The notes under the pieces were generated by a model. The model was not told the origin of the DNA and made no database searches. It worked only from the letters and a program-made list of their open reading frames with translations. DNA of 11,965 nt, taken from the NCBI GenBank assembly GCA_036733165.1, contig DAINBB010000035.1:1-11965 (forward strand). Direction: 5' to 3'. How positions within the stretch are numbered: position 1 is the stretch's first letter; every line of letters begins with the position of its first letter. The stretch comes from JAFGGT01 sp036733165 (lineage in GTDB: Archaea > Methanobacteriota_B > Thermococci > Methanofastidiosales > NM3). The position numbers and the translations under genes were made by a program. This document shows positions 6,143 to 11,965 of the stretch, one piece after another.

Positions 6143-7810
6143 CTAGTTTTCCTTGAGAATGAGCGTGAATACCGTGCCCCTGGGCTCATTGTCCGACACC
6201 TTGATCTCCCCGCCATATCTCTCGATCGATTTCTTGACTATGAAAAGACCTATGCCAGTACCCTTGTTATCGCCATAGCTGAACTCGTCTTTGAATATAT
6301 CTTCCTTGATGCTGTCCGGAATACCAATGCCATAATCTTTGATATCGATGATGCAACTCCCGTCCTTCGTGATCATGTTCACATCTATCCTGTCCGTGCT
6401 TCCATGAACTATCGCATTGTTCACAAGATTGTCCAGAACGGATGAGATGGCATCGTCGGCCAATACATTGCAGTCACCTTCCATGTTGAACTCTATCTCG
6501 GGATAGTTCTTGATTATGTCCTTGAAAACATCCGACATCTTGTAACCCTTCAGTTCCTGGTGCTTTGATATTACGTTCTCAAGCTCCTTCATGCGTTTTA
6601 TGATATCAAAACTTCTTGAGATCGACCTCTGGGCCCTACGCTTCATCTCAATATCATTGGTGTTTAGCATTTCGATTGAAAAGCTTGCGACGGTCAGGTG
6701 ATTGGAGATGTCGTGTCTCAGCATCTTGTTTATCAGTTTCAGATGTTCGTTAAGTTTTTTAATCCGATTCTCGTTGCTGATATAGAGTGTGACATCTCTG
6801 ATTATTATCAGATGTCCAAGATTTTTGTCATTTTGCATCAGGGGAGATATTGTGCAGTTGTAGTATTTTTTATTCATGTTCTCGAGGATGTTCTGTTCCT
6901 CGACGTCGCTCATCTCATCGCCCATGTGGCCCATGAGCTTTTTCCAGTTCGGCATCACTTCATCGATGCTATTGCCAACCACACCAGAGGCCCTTGCACC
7001 TATCAGACTGGCAGCGCTGTCGTTGATGTGAACTATTCTCTTTGAGTAGTCCAATACCAAGATACTATCTTTGATGCTCTCAAGTATGTTCTTTTGCGCT
7101 ATTGGGATAATATCAAGGAAACCCAAATGGAATAGCGAGTAGAGCATAATAGAGCTTGACGCCAAGAATGTCAAAGGTGTTGTGTCCAGGCTGTAGATGG
7201 GGGGGCCAAAGGACACATAGATGGCATTGGCGATCAACGGTATCAAGATCCCTAGTATCAGGAAGGTCTTCTGTCTCTTATAGAGCGAGAAGGACATTGA
7301 AAGCGGGTCGATTATGTAGAATGCACCAACCATCATAAGGAGGTAGGAATAGGCCACAGTGACATAAAACCATGGGCCATAGTCCTTGACATAGTAAAAT
7401 ATGGAATTCTTTTGGATAAGGGTTATATTTTCCCATATGAGAGAATGGTATTGATTGGTGAAGACCAAGACTAGCGTTATCACTGGAATGATCATCAGAA
7501 GCGGAATCCTCCATCTGTTGTTGAAATATTTTTTCCTGCCAGTATAGTTGACGGCAAAATCGAACCAGGCGACTGGGGCTATCACAATACCGAAATAGGA
7601 GAACTTTGACCAAAATAGTATCATGTCAAGGTCCGTGAACAGAATGTGGGTAAACTCGCAAAGAGACCACTGCGAGAGGGCCAACATCAACACCATGAAA
7701 CTCTTAGAACCGGGGACCCTTCTACGTTTGAATACATAAAAGAACAATATCAATGACAAAACAGCCGATATCAGGGCAATGAGTGAATAGTTGGTCCATT
7801 GGTATCCCAT
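6143..7810 (-). CDS. Membrane sensor histidine kinase (7TM - PAS - HATPase)
   Basis: Membrane-bound sensor kinase of 555 residues. The first ~235 residues hold about seven hydrophobic segments (near 8-27, 37-57, 65-85, 103-118, 147-170, 182-202, 212-232), matching the histidine kinase N-terminal 7TM type. A PAS domain follows (about 242-345, VLDYSKRIVHINDSAASLIG). The phosphoacceptor box is MLRHDISNHL with H366. The ATPase has an N box (DNLVNNAIVHG, 460-470), G1 (DYGIGIP, 492-498) and G2 (GDNKGTGIGL, 513-522). All catalytic motifs look intact. No response regulator or output domain is adjacent, so the partner is unknown. The gene is clearly more AT-rich than its flanks: 18 of 60 bases are G/C at 7381-7440 against 37 of 60 at 8641-8700. 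Acquisition is possible, though membrane-segment composition contributes. The ligand cannot be predicted. Confidence 0.93.
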   Translation of the reverse strand: MGYQWTNYSLIALISAVLSLILFFYVFKRRRVPGSKSFMVLMLALSQWSLCEFTHILFTDLDMILFWSKFSYFGIVIAPVAWFDFAVNYTGRKKYFNNRWRIPLLMIIPVITLVLVFTNQYHSLIWENITLIQKNSIFYYVKDYGPWFYVTVAYSYLLMMVGAFYIIDPLSMSFSLYKRQKTFLILGILIPLIANAIYVSFGPPIYSLDTTPLTFLASSSIMLYSLFHLGFLDIIPIAQKNILESIKDSILVLDYSKRIVHINDSAASLIGARASGVVGNSIDEVMPNWKKLMGHMGDEMSDVEEQNILENMNKKYYNCTISPLMQNDKNLGHLIIIRDVTLYISNENRIKKLNEHLKLINKMLRHDISNHLTVASFSIEMLNTNDIEMKRRAQRSISRSFDIIKRMKELENVISKHQELKGYKMSDVFKDIIKNYPEIEFNMEGDCNVLADDAISSVLDNLVNNAIVHGSTDRIDVNMITKDGSCIIDIKDYGIGIPDSIKEDIFKDEFSYGDNKGTGIGLFIVKKSIERYGGEIKVSDNEPRGTVFTLILKEN

Positions 7811-7838
7811 AACAAACCTTCGTGTATTTTTATTATAG

Positions 7839-7871
7839 TATAAAGAGAGGTTGAAAAAAAATATATTTAAA
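7839..7871 (-). promoter_or_regulatory. Candidate TATA boxes of the histidine kinase gene
   Basis: Two candidates lie upstream of the ATG at 7810. The minus-strand CTTTATA (7845-7839) predicts initiation near 7816 and almost no leader. TTTAAATATA (7871-7862) predicts initiation near 7840, which would place a weak GAAGGT ribosome binding site in the leader. I cannot choose between them. Confidence 0.4.
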
Positions 7872-7919
7872 TCTATCTTAAAACATTATCATAGTTTAAA
7901 AGCGAGGACAGACATAAAG

Positions 7920-7966
7920 TTTATATTATTATGAAATTGTCATTTTAGTATCCTTGATAAAGGTGT
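7920..7966 (+). promoter_or_regulatory. TATA box and ribosome binding site of the FBP aldolase/phosphatase-TPI operon
   Basis: TTTATATT (7920-7927) predicts initiation near 7949. AGGTG (7961-7965) then lies in a leader of about 22 nt, 5 nt before the ATG at 7971. The element sits in the 160-bp divergent spacer shared with the histidine kinase. Confidence 0.6.
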
Positions 7967-7970
7967 AAAC

Positions 7971-9086
7971 ATGGCTGAAAAAATAACTGTTTCTATCATA
8001 AAGGCAGACGTTGGCGGATGGCCAGGTCATGCCCTGGTTCATCCTGAACTGAAGGTAATAGCCAGGAACGAACTGGAAAAGGCAAAGGGCAAGGACATCA
8101 TAGATTACTACGTGTCCAACTGCGGTGACGACCTTGAACTGATCATGACGCACAGGAAGGGTGCCGATAACGAAGATATCCACAGGCTTGCGTGGGACAC
8201 GTTCATCGCCGCAACGGAAAAGGCAAAAGAGCTCAAATTGTACGGCGCGGGACAGGACCTCCTCTCCGACGCATTCTCCGGAAATGTGAAAGGCATGGGG
8301 CCCGGTGTCGCCGAGCTCGAGTTCACCGAGAGGAAAGCGGAGCCGCTTGTGGCCTTCTTCATGGACAAGACAGAGCCCGGCGCATTCAACCTACCGATAT
8401 ACAAGATGTTCGCCGACCCGTTCAACACCATAGGTCTTGTAATCGACCCCAGCGCCACGCAGGGATACACCTTCGAGGTATGGGACATCAAAGAGCATAA
8501 GAGGGTCTTTATGGACTGTCCCGAAGAGATGTATGCGCTTCTCGCGCTCATCGGAGCCAAGTCAAGATATGTCATCAAGAGGGTCTATCCCCGGGAAGGC
8601 GGAAAGCTTCCGGCCGACGAACCTGTGTCCGCAATATCGACAGAGAAGCTGTACGAGATCGCAGGCGACTACGTCGGCAAGGACGATCCGGTCGCACTCG
8701 TGCGCGCACAGTCGGGCCTGCCGGCATTGGGAGAGGTCTTGGAACCCTTCGCATTTCCCCATCTCGTGTCCGGATGGATGAGAGGGAGCCACAACGGGCC
8801 GATAATGCCAGTGGCGCAGAGCAATGCCAAATGCACAAGATTCGACGGCCCCCCGAGGGTGGTAGCATTGGGATTCCAGATAGCCAACGGCAGATTGGTG
8901 GGGCCTGTCGACCTGTTCGACGACCCAGGATTCGACAATGCCAGGGACCTGGCAAAGGATGTTGCGGACTACATGAGAAGACACGGTCCCTTCGAACCGC
9001 ACAGACTGCCCCTCGAGGACATGGAGTACACCACAATGCCCAAGGTCCTCAACAAGCTCAAGGACAGATTCCAACCTGTGGAGTAG
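7971..9086 (+). CDS. fbp: Bifunctional fructose-1,6-bisphosphate aldolase/phosphatase (class V FBPase)
   Basis: Key gluconeogenic enzyme of archaea. One active site condenses DHAP and glyceraldehyde 3-phosphate to fructose 1,6-bisphosphate and then removes the C1 phosphate to give fructose 6-phosphate, making the step irreversible. The 371-residue length is normal. Active-site residues are in place: D13 and H20 (ADVGGWPGH), D53-D54 (CGDDLELIMTH) and D132-K133 (MDKTEPGAFN). YVGKDDP (234-240) holds Y234 and the Schiff-base K237. Y353 (EYTT) matches the tyrosine used in the phosphatase conformation. The residue assignments follow my recollection of crystallised family members, with a constant offset of about five for the last three. 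The start has AGGTG 5 nt upstream. The TPI gene begins 9 bp after the stop, so this enzyme and the isomerase that balances its two substrates form an operon. Confidence 0.96.
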   Translation: MAEKITVSIIKADVGGWPGHALVHPELKVIARNELEKAKGKDIIDYYVSNCGDDLELIMTHRKGADNEDIHRLAWDTFIAATEKAKELKLYGAGQDLLSDAFSGNVKGMGPGVAELEFTERKAEPLVAFFMDKTEPGAFNLPIYKMFADPFNTIGLVIDPSATQGYTFEVWDIKEHKRVFMDCPEEMYALLALIGAKSRYVIKRVYPREGGKLPADEPVSAISTEKLYEIAGDYVGKDDPVALVRAQSGLPALGEVLEPFAFPHLVSGWMRGSHNGPIMPVAQSNAKCTRFDGPPRVVALGFQIANGRLVGPVDLFDDPGFDNARDLAKDVADYMRRHGPFEPHRLPLEDMEYTTMPKVLNKLKDRFQPVE

Positions 9087-9090
9087 GGTG
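9086..9090 (+). promoter_or_regulatory. Ribosome binding site that supports the TTG start of tpiA
   Basis: GGGTG overlaps the last base of the upstream stop codon and lies 5 nt before the TTG at 9096. There is no ATG near the conserved N-terminus, so this site decides the start. Confidence 0.6.
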
Positions 9091-9095
9091 CTAAC

Positions 9096-9764
9096 TTGAA
9101 CAAGCCTTTGATCGTTGTGAACTTCAAGGCCTATCCCGAGGTGTGTGGGGACAAGGGCATAGATCTGGCAGAGGCCTGCAAGAAGGTCGCAGATGAGACC
9201 GGGGCAAGGATCGTCGCATGCCCCCAGATGGTGGACCTGGCCCTGACGGCCCAGACGGTCGGATGCGAGACCTGGGCGCAATCGATCGACGCCGTCGAAG
9301 CTGGCGGCAGGACGGGACATACAACGATAGAAGCCGTGAAGGGCGCCGGCGCCGTTGGCACCCTTGTCAATCACAGCGAATGCAGAAAGCTACTATTTGA
9401 CACAGGCAATCTGATAGAGAGGTGCAGGAAGGAAGACCTTATATCGTGTGTCTGCACAAACGATGTCCGTGTCTCGAAGGCCGCCGCGGCGATGGGGCCG
9501 GATTATGTCGCTGTCGAACCGCCCGAGCTTATTGGTGGTGACATATCAGTGACTACGGCGGACCCCTCCATCGTCTCCAGCACCGTGGACATGGTCAGGA
9601 ACATCGACAAGGGGGTCAAGGTCCTTTGTGGCGCAGGGGTGAAGAGCTCTGAGGATGTGTCCAAGGCCGTCGAACTCGGCGCCAGCGGTGTGCTTTTGGC
9701 ATCGGGCGTCGTCAAGGCCAGGGACCCGGTCGGTGTGCTAAGGGACCTTTCTTCTGCAATTTAG
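9096..9764 (+). CDS. tpiA: Triosephosphate isomerase (archaeal short form)
   Basis: Interconverts DHAP and glyceraldehyde 3-phosphate in the cytosol, feeding both substrates to the aldolase/phosphatase encoded just upstream. The 222 residues match the short archaeal TIM barrel, about 25-30 residues shorter than bacterial or eukaryal forms. Catalytic residues are all seen: N9 and K11 in VVNFKAYPE, H93 in LVNHSE, and E141 in VAVEPPELIG. The phosphate-binding CGAGVKSSEDV (178-188) and LLASGVVKA near the C-terminus are also present. Translation starts at TTG 9096, because the conserved N-terminal strand begins at once after it and GGGTG is spaced correctly. A TTG start and a 9-bp gap suggest coupled translation from the upstream gene. 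The 3' end overlaps the convergent DUF531 gene by 27 nt. Confidence 0.96.
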   Translation: MNKPLIVVNFKAYPEVCGDKGIDLAEACKKVADETGARIVACPQMVDLALTAQTVGCETWAQSIDAVEAGGRTGHTTIEAVKGAGAVGTLVNHSECRKLLFDTGNLIERCRKEDLISCVCTNDVRVSKAAAAMGPDYVAVEPPELIGGDISVTTADPSIVSSTVDMVRNIDKGVKVLCGAGVKSSEDVSKAVELGASGVLLASGVVKARDPVGVLRDLSSAI

Positions 9765-10253
9765 ATAAGTATGAACGATCCCGGGGATGTAACCTATCGC
9801 AGTGCAGGTCTCGAAGGGTATCCCTTGGCCTGTCACATCAAGATGGTATCTTCCCTTCTTTCTTATTTTGTTTGGAAGGCCCTTTCTTCCAAGGCCAACG
9901 ACGAAGTTTGCCTTGAGCCCGTCCTCTATCTTCCTTAGAAGGTCCATAAGCCCTATCGAACACTCCTCGTCAGGCCTTGATGTGGTCACTATCAACTCCT
10001 GCGGCAGGGACGGCCCATCGCCAAAGAAGAACTCCTGCCTGGAGCTCAGCAGGGACAGGTACTCGCCCCCCTTGCCTATCGTGGTGTTCCCGAGAACCTC
10101 CGCGAGGGGATCTGAGAAGGGAAAGTCCCAAAGGCAAAGATTGAAACCTGTTGCATAACATATCGGCGCGGCCCTCGCAATGCTTCTGAGATGTATGTCA
10201 TGCACCCTGTTCTTGTCATAAGAGTTGTAGAGCGTCAGGGAAAGACCTTTCAT
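9738..10253 (-). CDS. DUF531 family protein, possible SPOUT-class RNA methyltransferase
   Basis: Conserved archaeal protein of 171 residues that I recognise as DUF531 from the N-terminal pattern LTLYNSYDKNRVHDIHLRSI, followed by ARAAP and FNLCLWDFPF. No experimental function is known to me. The C-terminal third looks like a SPOUT (trefoil-knot) methyltransferase. GLGRKGLPNKI (120-130) parallels the SPOUT motif-2 pattern with GxxGLP. HLDVTGQGIPFETCTAIGYI (137-156) parallels motif 3, where many members read SLNVxxA. If so, the substrate would be an RNA base or ribose using S-adenosylmethionine; this is inference. The ATG at 10253 is 25 nt from a TATA box, implying a leaderless message. The stop codon lies inside the convergent tpiA gene, so the last eight residues are encoded opposite it. 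The SPOUT-like core lies outside this overlap. Confidence 0.8.
   Translation of the reverse strand: MKGLSLTLYNSYDKNRVHDIHLRSIARAAPICYATGFNLCLWDFPFSDPLAEVLGNTTIGKGGEYLSLLSSRQEFFFGDGPSLPQELIVTTSRPDEECSIGLMDLLRKIEDGLKANFVVGLGRKGLPNKIRKKGRYHLDVTGQGIPFETCTAIGYIPGIVHTYLNCRRKVP
9848..9873 (+). terminator. Pyrimidine-rich tract, possible tpiA terminator inside DUF531
   Basis: About 85 nt past the tpiA stop, the plus strand is unusually T-rich (TTCCCTTCTTTC, then TTATTTTGTTT). Because tpiA and DUF531 overlap, any U-rich terminator for the tpiA transcript has to lie within the DUF531 coding region, and this is the best candidate. The tract also encodes Lys/Asn/Arg-rich protein on the other strand, so it may be only a coding effect. 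Confidence 0.25.
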
Positions 10254-10274
10254 GTGTGCTATTGAGTCATATCA

Positions 10275-10282
10275 TTTAAAAA
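10275..10282 (-). promoter_or_regulatory. TATA box of the DUF531 gene
   Basis: The minus strand reads TTTTTAAA, centred about 25 nt from the ATG at 10253, predicting transcription from or next to the start codon. No ribosome binding site precedes the ATG, matching a leaderless transcript. Confidence 0.55.
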
Positions 10283-10317
10283 CATAGGCACATCCGGGAT
10301 ATCGATGTTTCAAGAGA

Positions 10318-10327
10318 GGGGCGCCCC
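10318..10327. repeat. GC palindrome between DUF531 and top6B
   Basis: GGGGCGCCCC is a perfect 10-bp palindrome standing in an AT-rich 161-bp divergent spacer. It lies about 36 bp from the DUF531 TATA box and about 42 bp from the top6B TATA box. Nearby are ATCCGGGAT (10292-10300), GATATC and ATCGAT, so several dyad elements cluster here. It could be a regulator-binding site for one or both genes, but no known operator is recognised. Confidence 0.35.
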
Positions 10328-10368
10328 ACTCATACTCTTTTTAGGGAAAACATCTAATTGAAGATAAG

Positions 10369-10377
10369 TTATATAAA
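10369..10377 (+). promoter_or_regulatory. TATA box of the top6B gene
   Basis: TTATATAAA predicts initiation near 10399 and a leader of about 16 nt. GGGGA (10406-10410), four bases before the ATG at 10415, is a weak ribosome binding site candidate. Confidence 0.5.
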
Positions 10378-10414
10378 TGTACAATTCTGGTTTATTTTAA
10401 TAATAGGGGATAAT

Positions 10415-11965
10415 ATGCAAGAGGTAAAGCATGCTGATGAGCTATTCAAGGATTTTAAGGCCCAAAGCATCTCAGAGTTCTTCAAGAAGAACGCCGCAAT
10501 GCTTGGATATACCGGCAAGATAAGAAGCCTCACCACGATAGTGCATGAAGGTGTCACCAACTCCCTTGACGCCTGTGAGGAGGCCGGGATACTCCCGGAC
10601 ATAACCGTAAGGATCGACGAGTTGGGCAATGAGCACTACAGGGTAACATTGGAGGACAATGCGTCAGGGATCCCTCTCAAATACGTGCCGCAGGTGTTCG
10701 GAAGGATGCTGGCGGGTTCCAAGGCCCACAGGAACATCCAGTCAAGGGGACAGCAGGGGATAGGCGTCTCAGGCGCTGTGATGTACTCCCAGGTCACGAC
10801 GGGAAAGGCCACCACCATATATACGTCCACCGGAAAGGGCCCGATAATAAAGGCATTGGTCCAATTGGACGTCAAGAACAATGTCGGAGAGATCCTGGAG
10901 AAGGAGAAAATCACGAACAAATGGGGATGGAGGGGCACCATCATCTCACTTGAATGCAAGAACGTCATATATAACAAATCCCGTTATTCCCCCTACAATT
11001 ACCTGAGGATGACCTCAATATCGAATCCTCATTCAAGAATCACATTTATCGAGCCCGATGGCACAAGGATACTATATGACAGGAGCACGAGCATCGTGCC
11101 GAAACCGCCAGAGCCCATCAAGCCGCACCCCTATGGGATCACGCCGGACGACCTCTTGACAATGGCCTCCCACTCCAGCAAGAAGAATCTCTCAAGCTTC
11201 CTCGCAAACGAGTTTGTCAGGGTCTCTGGTTCCAAGGCCGCGGAGATAGAGAAGATGTCCGGGGTGTCCGGGAAGATGAGCCCCGACAGGATGACATGGG
11301 ACGATGCCGAGAAGATCGTCGCAAGCTTCAAGAACATCAAGTTCTTCGCACCGCCGACGGAAGGCCTGAGACCCATAGGCGACGATGAGATAAGAAAGGG
11401 ACTCGAGTCGACACTTACCCCTGAGTTCACATATACCGTGACCAGGGCCCCACAGACATTCAGGGGCGGGATACTCTTCGTCACCGAGGTCGGCCTTGCA
11501 TATGGCGGCAGGTCTGGAAAGCAGGGGGTGGAGGTCATAAGATATGCGAACAGGGCCCCGCTTATCTTCGACCAGGGCGGATGTGCCATGACAGAGGCCG
11601 TGAAAAGCATAGACTGGAAGAGATACGGGGTGCGGGATGTTGAAAACTCGCCCCTTACGATATTCATCAACCTGGTATCGACCCATGTGCCGTATACATC
11701 TGCCGGAAAACAGGCGGTGGCATACGAAGAGGAGGTCTTCTATGAGATAAGGAACGCCATCATGGACGCGGGCCGCGCCCTATCGAGATTCCTTTCAGGC
11801 AAGAGAAGGCTTTACGAAAAGAAGTCCAGGATGAACACCTTGTTGAGGTATGTCCCGGAAACCGCCAGGTCCATATCGAGGCTCACCTCGTCGGAGAGCG
11901 AATCGATCATGAATTCCCTCGAGAAGATAATCAATGAGAAGTACAACATGGTCCCCGAGACAGAG
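10415..11965 (+). CDS. top6B: DNA topoisomerase VI subunit B (C-terminus cut by window edge)
   Basis: ATPase subunit of the type IIB topoisomerase that relaxes and decatenates DNA together with the Spo11-like A subunit. The frame is open for 517 codons from the ATG to the last base, with no stop. GHKL ATPase motifs are seen: VHEGVTNSLDACEEAG (N box, about 43-58), EDNASGIP (G1 type) and SRGQQGIGVSGAVMYS (ATP-lid glycine box). A H2TH-like linker and the transducer domain follow, including RAPQTFRGGILFVTE and the switch-lysine loop YTSAGKQAVA, where K432 would contact the ATP gamma phosphate. Family proteins are usually somewhat longer than what is visible, so the C-terminus lies beyond the window. 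The A subunit is often adjacent, so top6A may follow directly; this is inference. Leader and promoter elements are visible upstream. Confidence 0.96.
   Translation, partial: MQEVKHADELFKDFKAQSISEFFKKNAAMLGYTGKIRSLTTIVHEGVTNSLDACEEAGILPDITVRIDELGNEHYRVTLEDNASGIPLKYVPQVFGRMLAGSKAHRNIQSRGQQGIGVSGAVMYSQVTTGKATTIYTSTGKGPIIKALVQLDVKNNVGEILEKEKITNKWGWRGTIISLECKNVIYNKSRYSPYNYLRMTSISNPHSRITFIEPDGTRILYDRSTSIVPKPPEPIKPHPYGITPDDLLTMASHSSKKNLSSFLANEFVRVSGSKAAEIEKMSGVSGKMSPDRMTWDDAEKIVASFKNIKFFAPPTEGLRPIGDDEIRKGLESTLTPEFTYTVTRAPQTFRGGILFVTEVGLAYGGRSGKQGVEVIRYANRAPLIFDQGGCAMTEAVKSIDWKRYGVRDVENSPLTIFINLVSTHVPYTSAGKQAVAYEEEVFYEIRNAIMDAGRALSRFLSGKRRLYEKKSRMNTLLRYVPETARSISRLTSSESESIMNSLEKIINEKYNMVPETE

Noticed and set aside
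6107..7810. Kinase and PHP phosphoesterase as a dedicated two-gene signalling unit
   Set aside because: They are adjacent on one strand, but the PHP gene has its own TATA box and nothing in the sequence links a PHP hydrolase to the kinase.
7870..7903. Possible inverted repeat TTAAAAC...GTTTAA in the kinase/fbp spacer
   Set aside because: The arms are imperfect and AT-only in a strongly AT-rich spacer, so chance is likely.
8562..9374. A 270-codon open frame on the minus strand opposite fbp and tpiA
   Set aside because: It spans two well-recognised genes on the other strand. Its protein has no recognisable motif and the openness follows from GC-rich third positions.
1..11965. CRISPR arrays, insertion sequences, toxin-antitoxin pairs, tRNA or rRNA genes
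   Set aside because: No spaced direct repeats, transposase motifs, small paired genes or cloverleaf sequence were seen. Intergenic gaps are all about 160 bp or less.

Overview
The window is a stretch of archaeal chromosome made almost entirely of housekeeping genes. The archaeal assignment rests on gene content: an aRF1-type release factor with NIKS and GGQ motifs, DNA topoisomerase VI subunit B, a bifunctional fructose-1,6-bisphosphate aldolase/phosphatase, archease, an XPF/Hef-type nuclease, a short archaeal triosephosphate isomerase and a DUF531 protein. It also rests on promoter architecture: TATA boxes about 25 nt upstream of starts, GGTGA-type ribosome binding sites, and several apparently leaderless genes. 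A euryarchaeal lineage is likely. A Thermoplasmatota relative is possible but cannot be proved from this window. Seven of the ten visible stop codons are TAG and none is TAA, which argues against a pyrrolysine-decoding lineage.

Layout: (1) 1-698 (+), ERCC4 nuclease plus HhH region, probably the C-terminal end of a Hef helicase-nuclease cut by the window edge. (2) 722-1816 (-), M24 Xaa-Pro peptidase, convergent with the nuclease and divergent from the next gene through a 64-bp spacer with one near-palindromic TATA element. (3) 1881-2303 (+), archease. (4) 2364-5389 (+), a translation operon: aRF1 followed by arginyl-tRNA synthetase with an ATGA overlap, closed by a U-rich terminator. (5) 5460-7810 (-), a 7TM-PAS histidine kinase and then a PHP phosphoesterase with its own TATA box. 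(6) 7971-9764 (+), a gluconeogenic pair, FBP aldolase/phosphatase and triosephosphate isomerase. (7) 9738-10253 (-), DUF531, whose 3' end overlaps the isomerase gene by 27 nt. (8) 10415 to the window edge (+), topoisomerase VI subunit B, truncated at its C-terminus.

Functionally, aRF1 and ArgRS both serve translation. The isomerase and the bifunctional aldolase/phosphatase catalyse consecutive steps from triose phosphates to fructose 6-phosphate. The nuclease and topoisomerase VI serve DNA repair and topology. The sensor kinase has no response regulator beside it and is clearly more AT-rich than its neighbours.

All intergenic stretches are about 160 bp or shorter. I found no rRNA, tRNA, CRISPR array, insertion sequence or attachment site. 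I do not see a convincing novel multi-gene system. The points most worth a second look are the SPOUT-like C-terminus of DUF531, the orphan AT-rich kinase, the mix of leaderless and led promoters, and the palindrome cluster between DUF531 and top6B.
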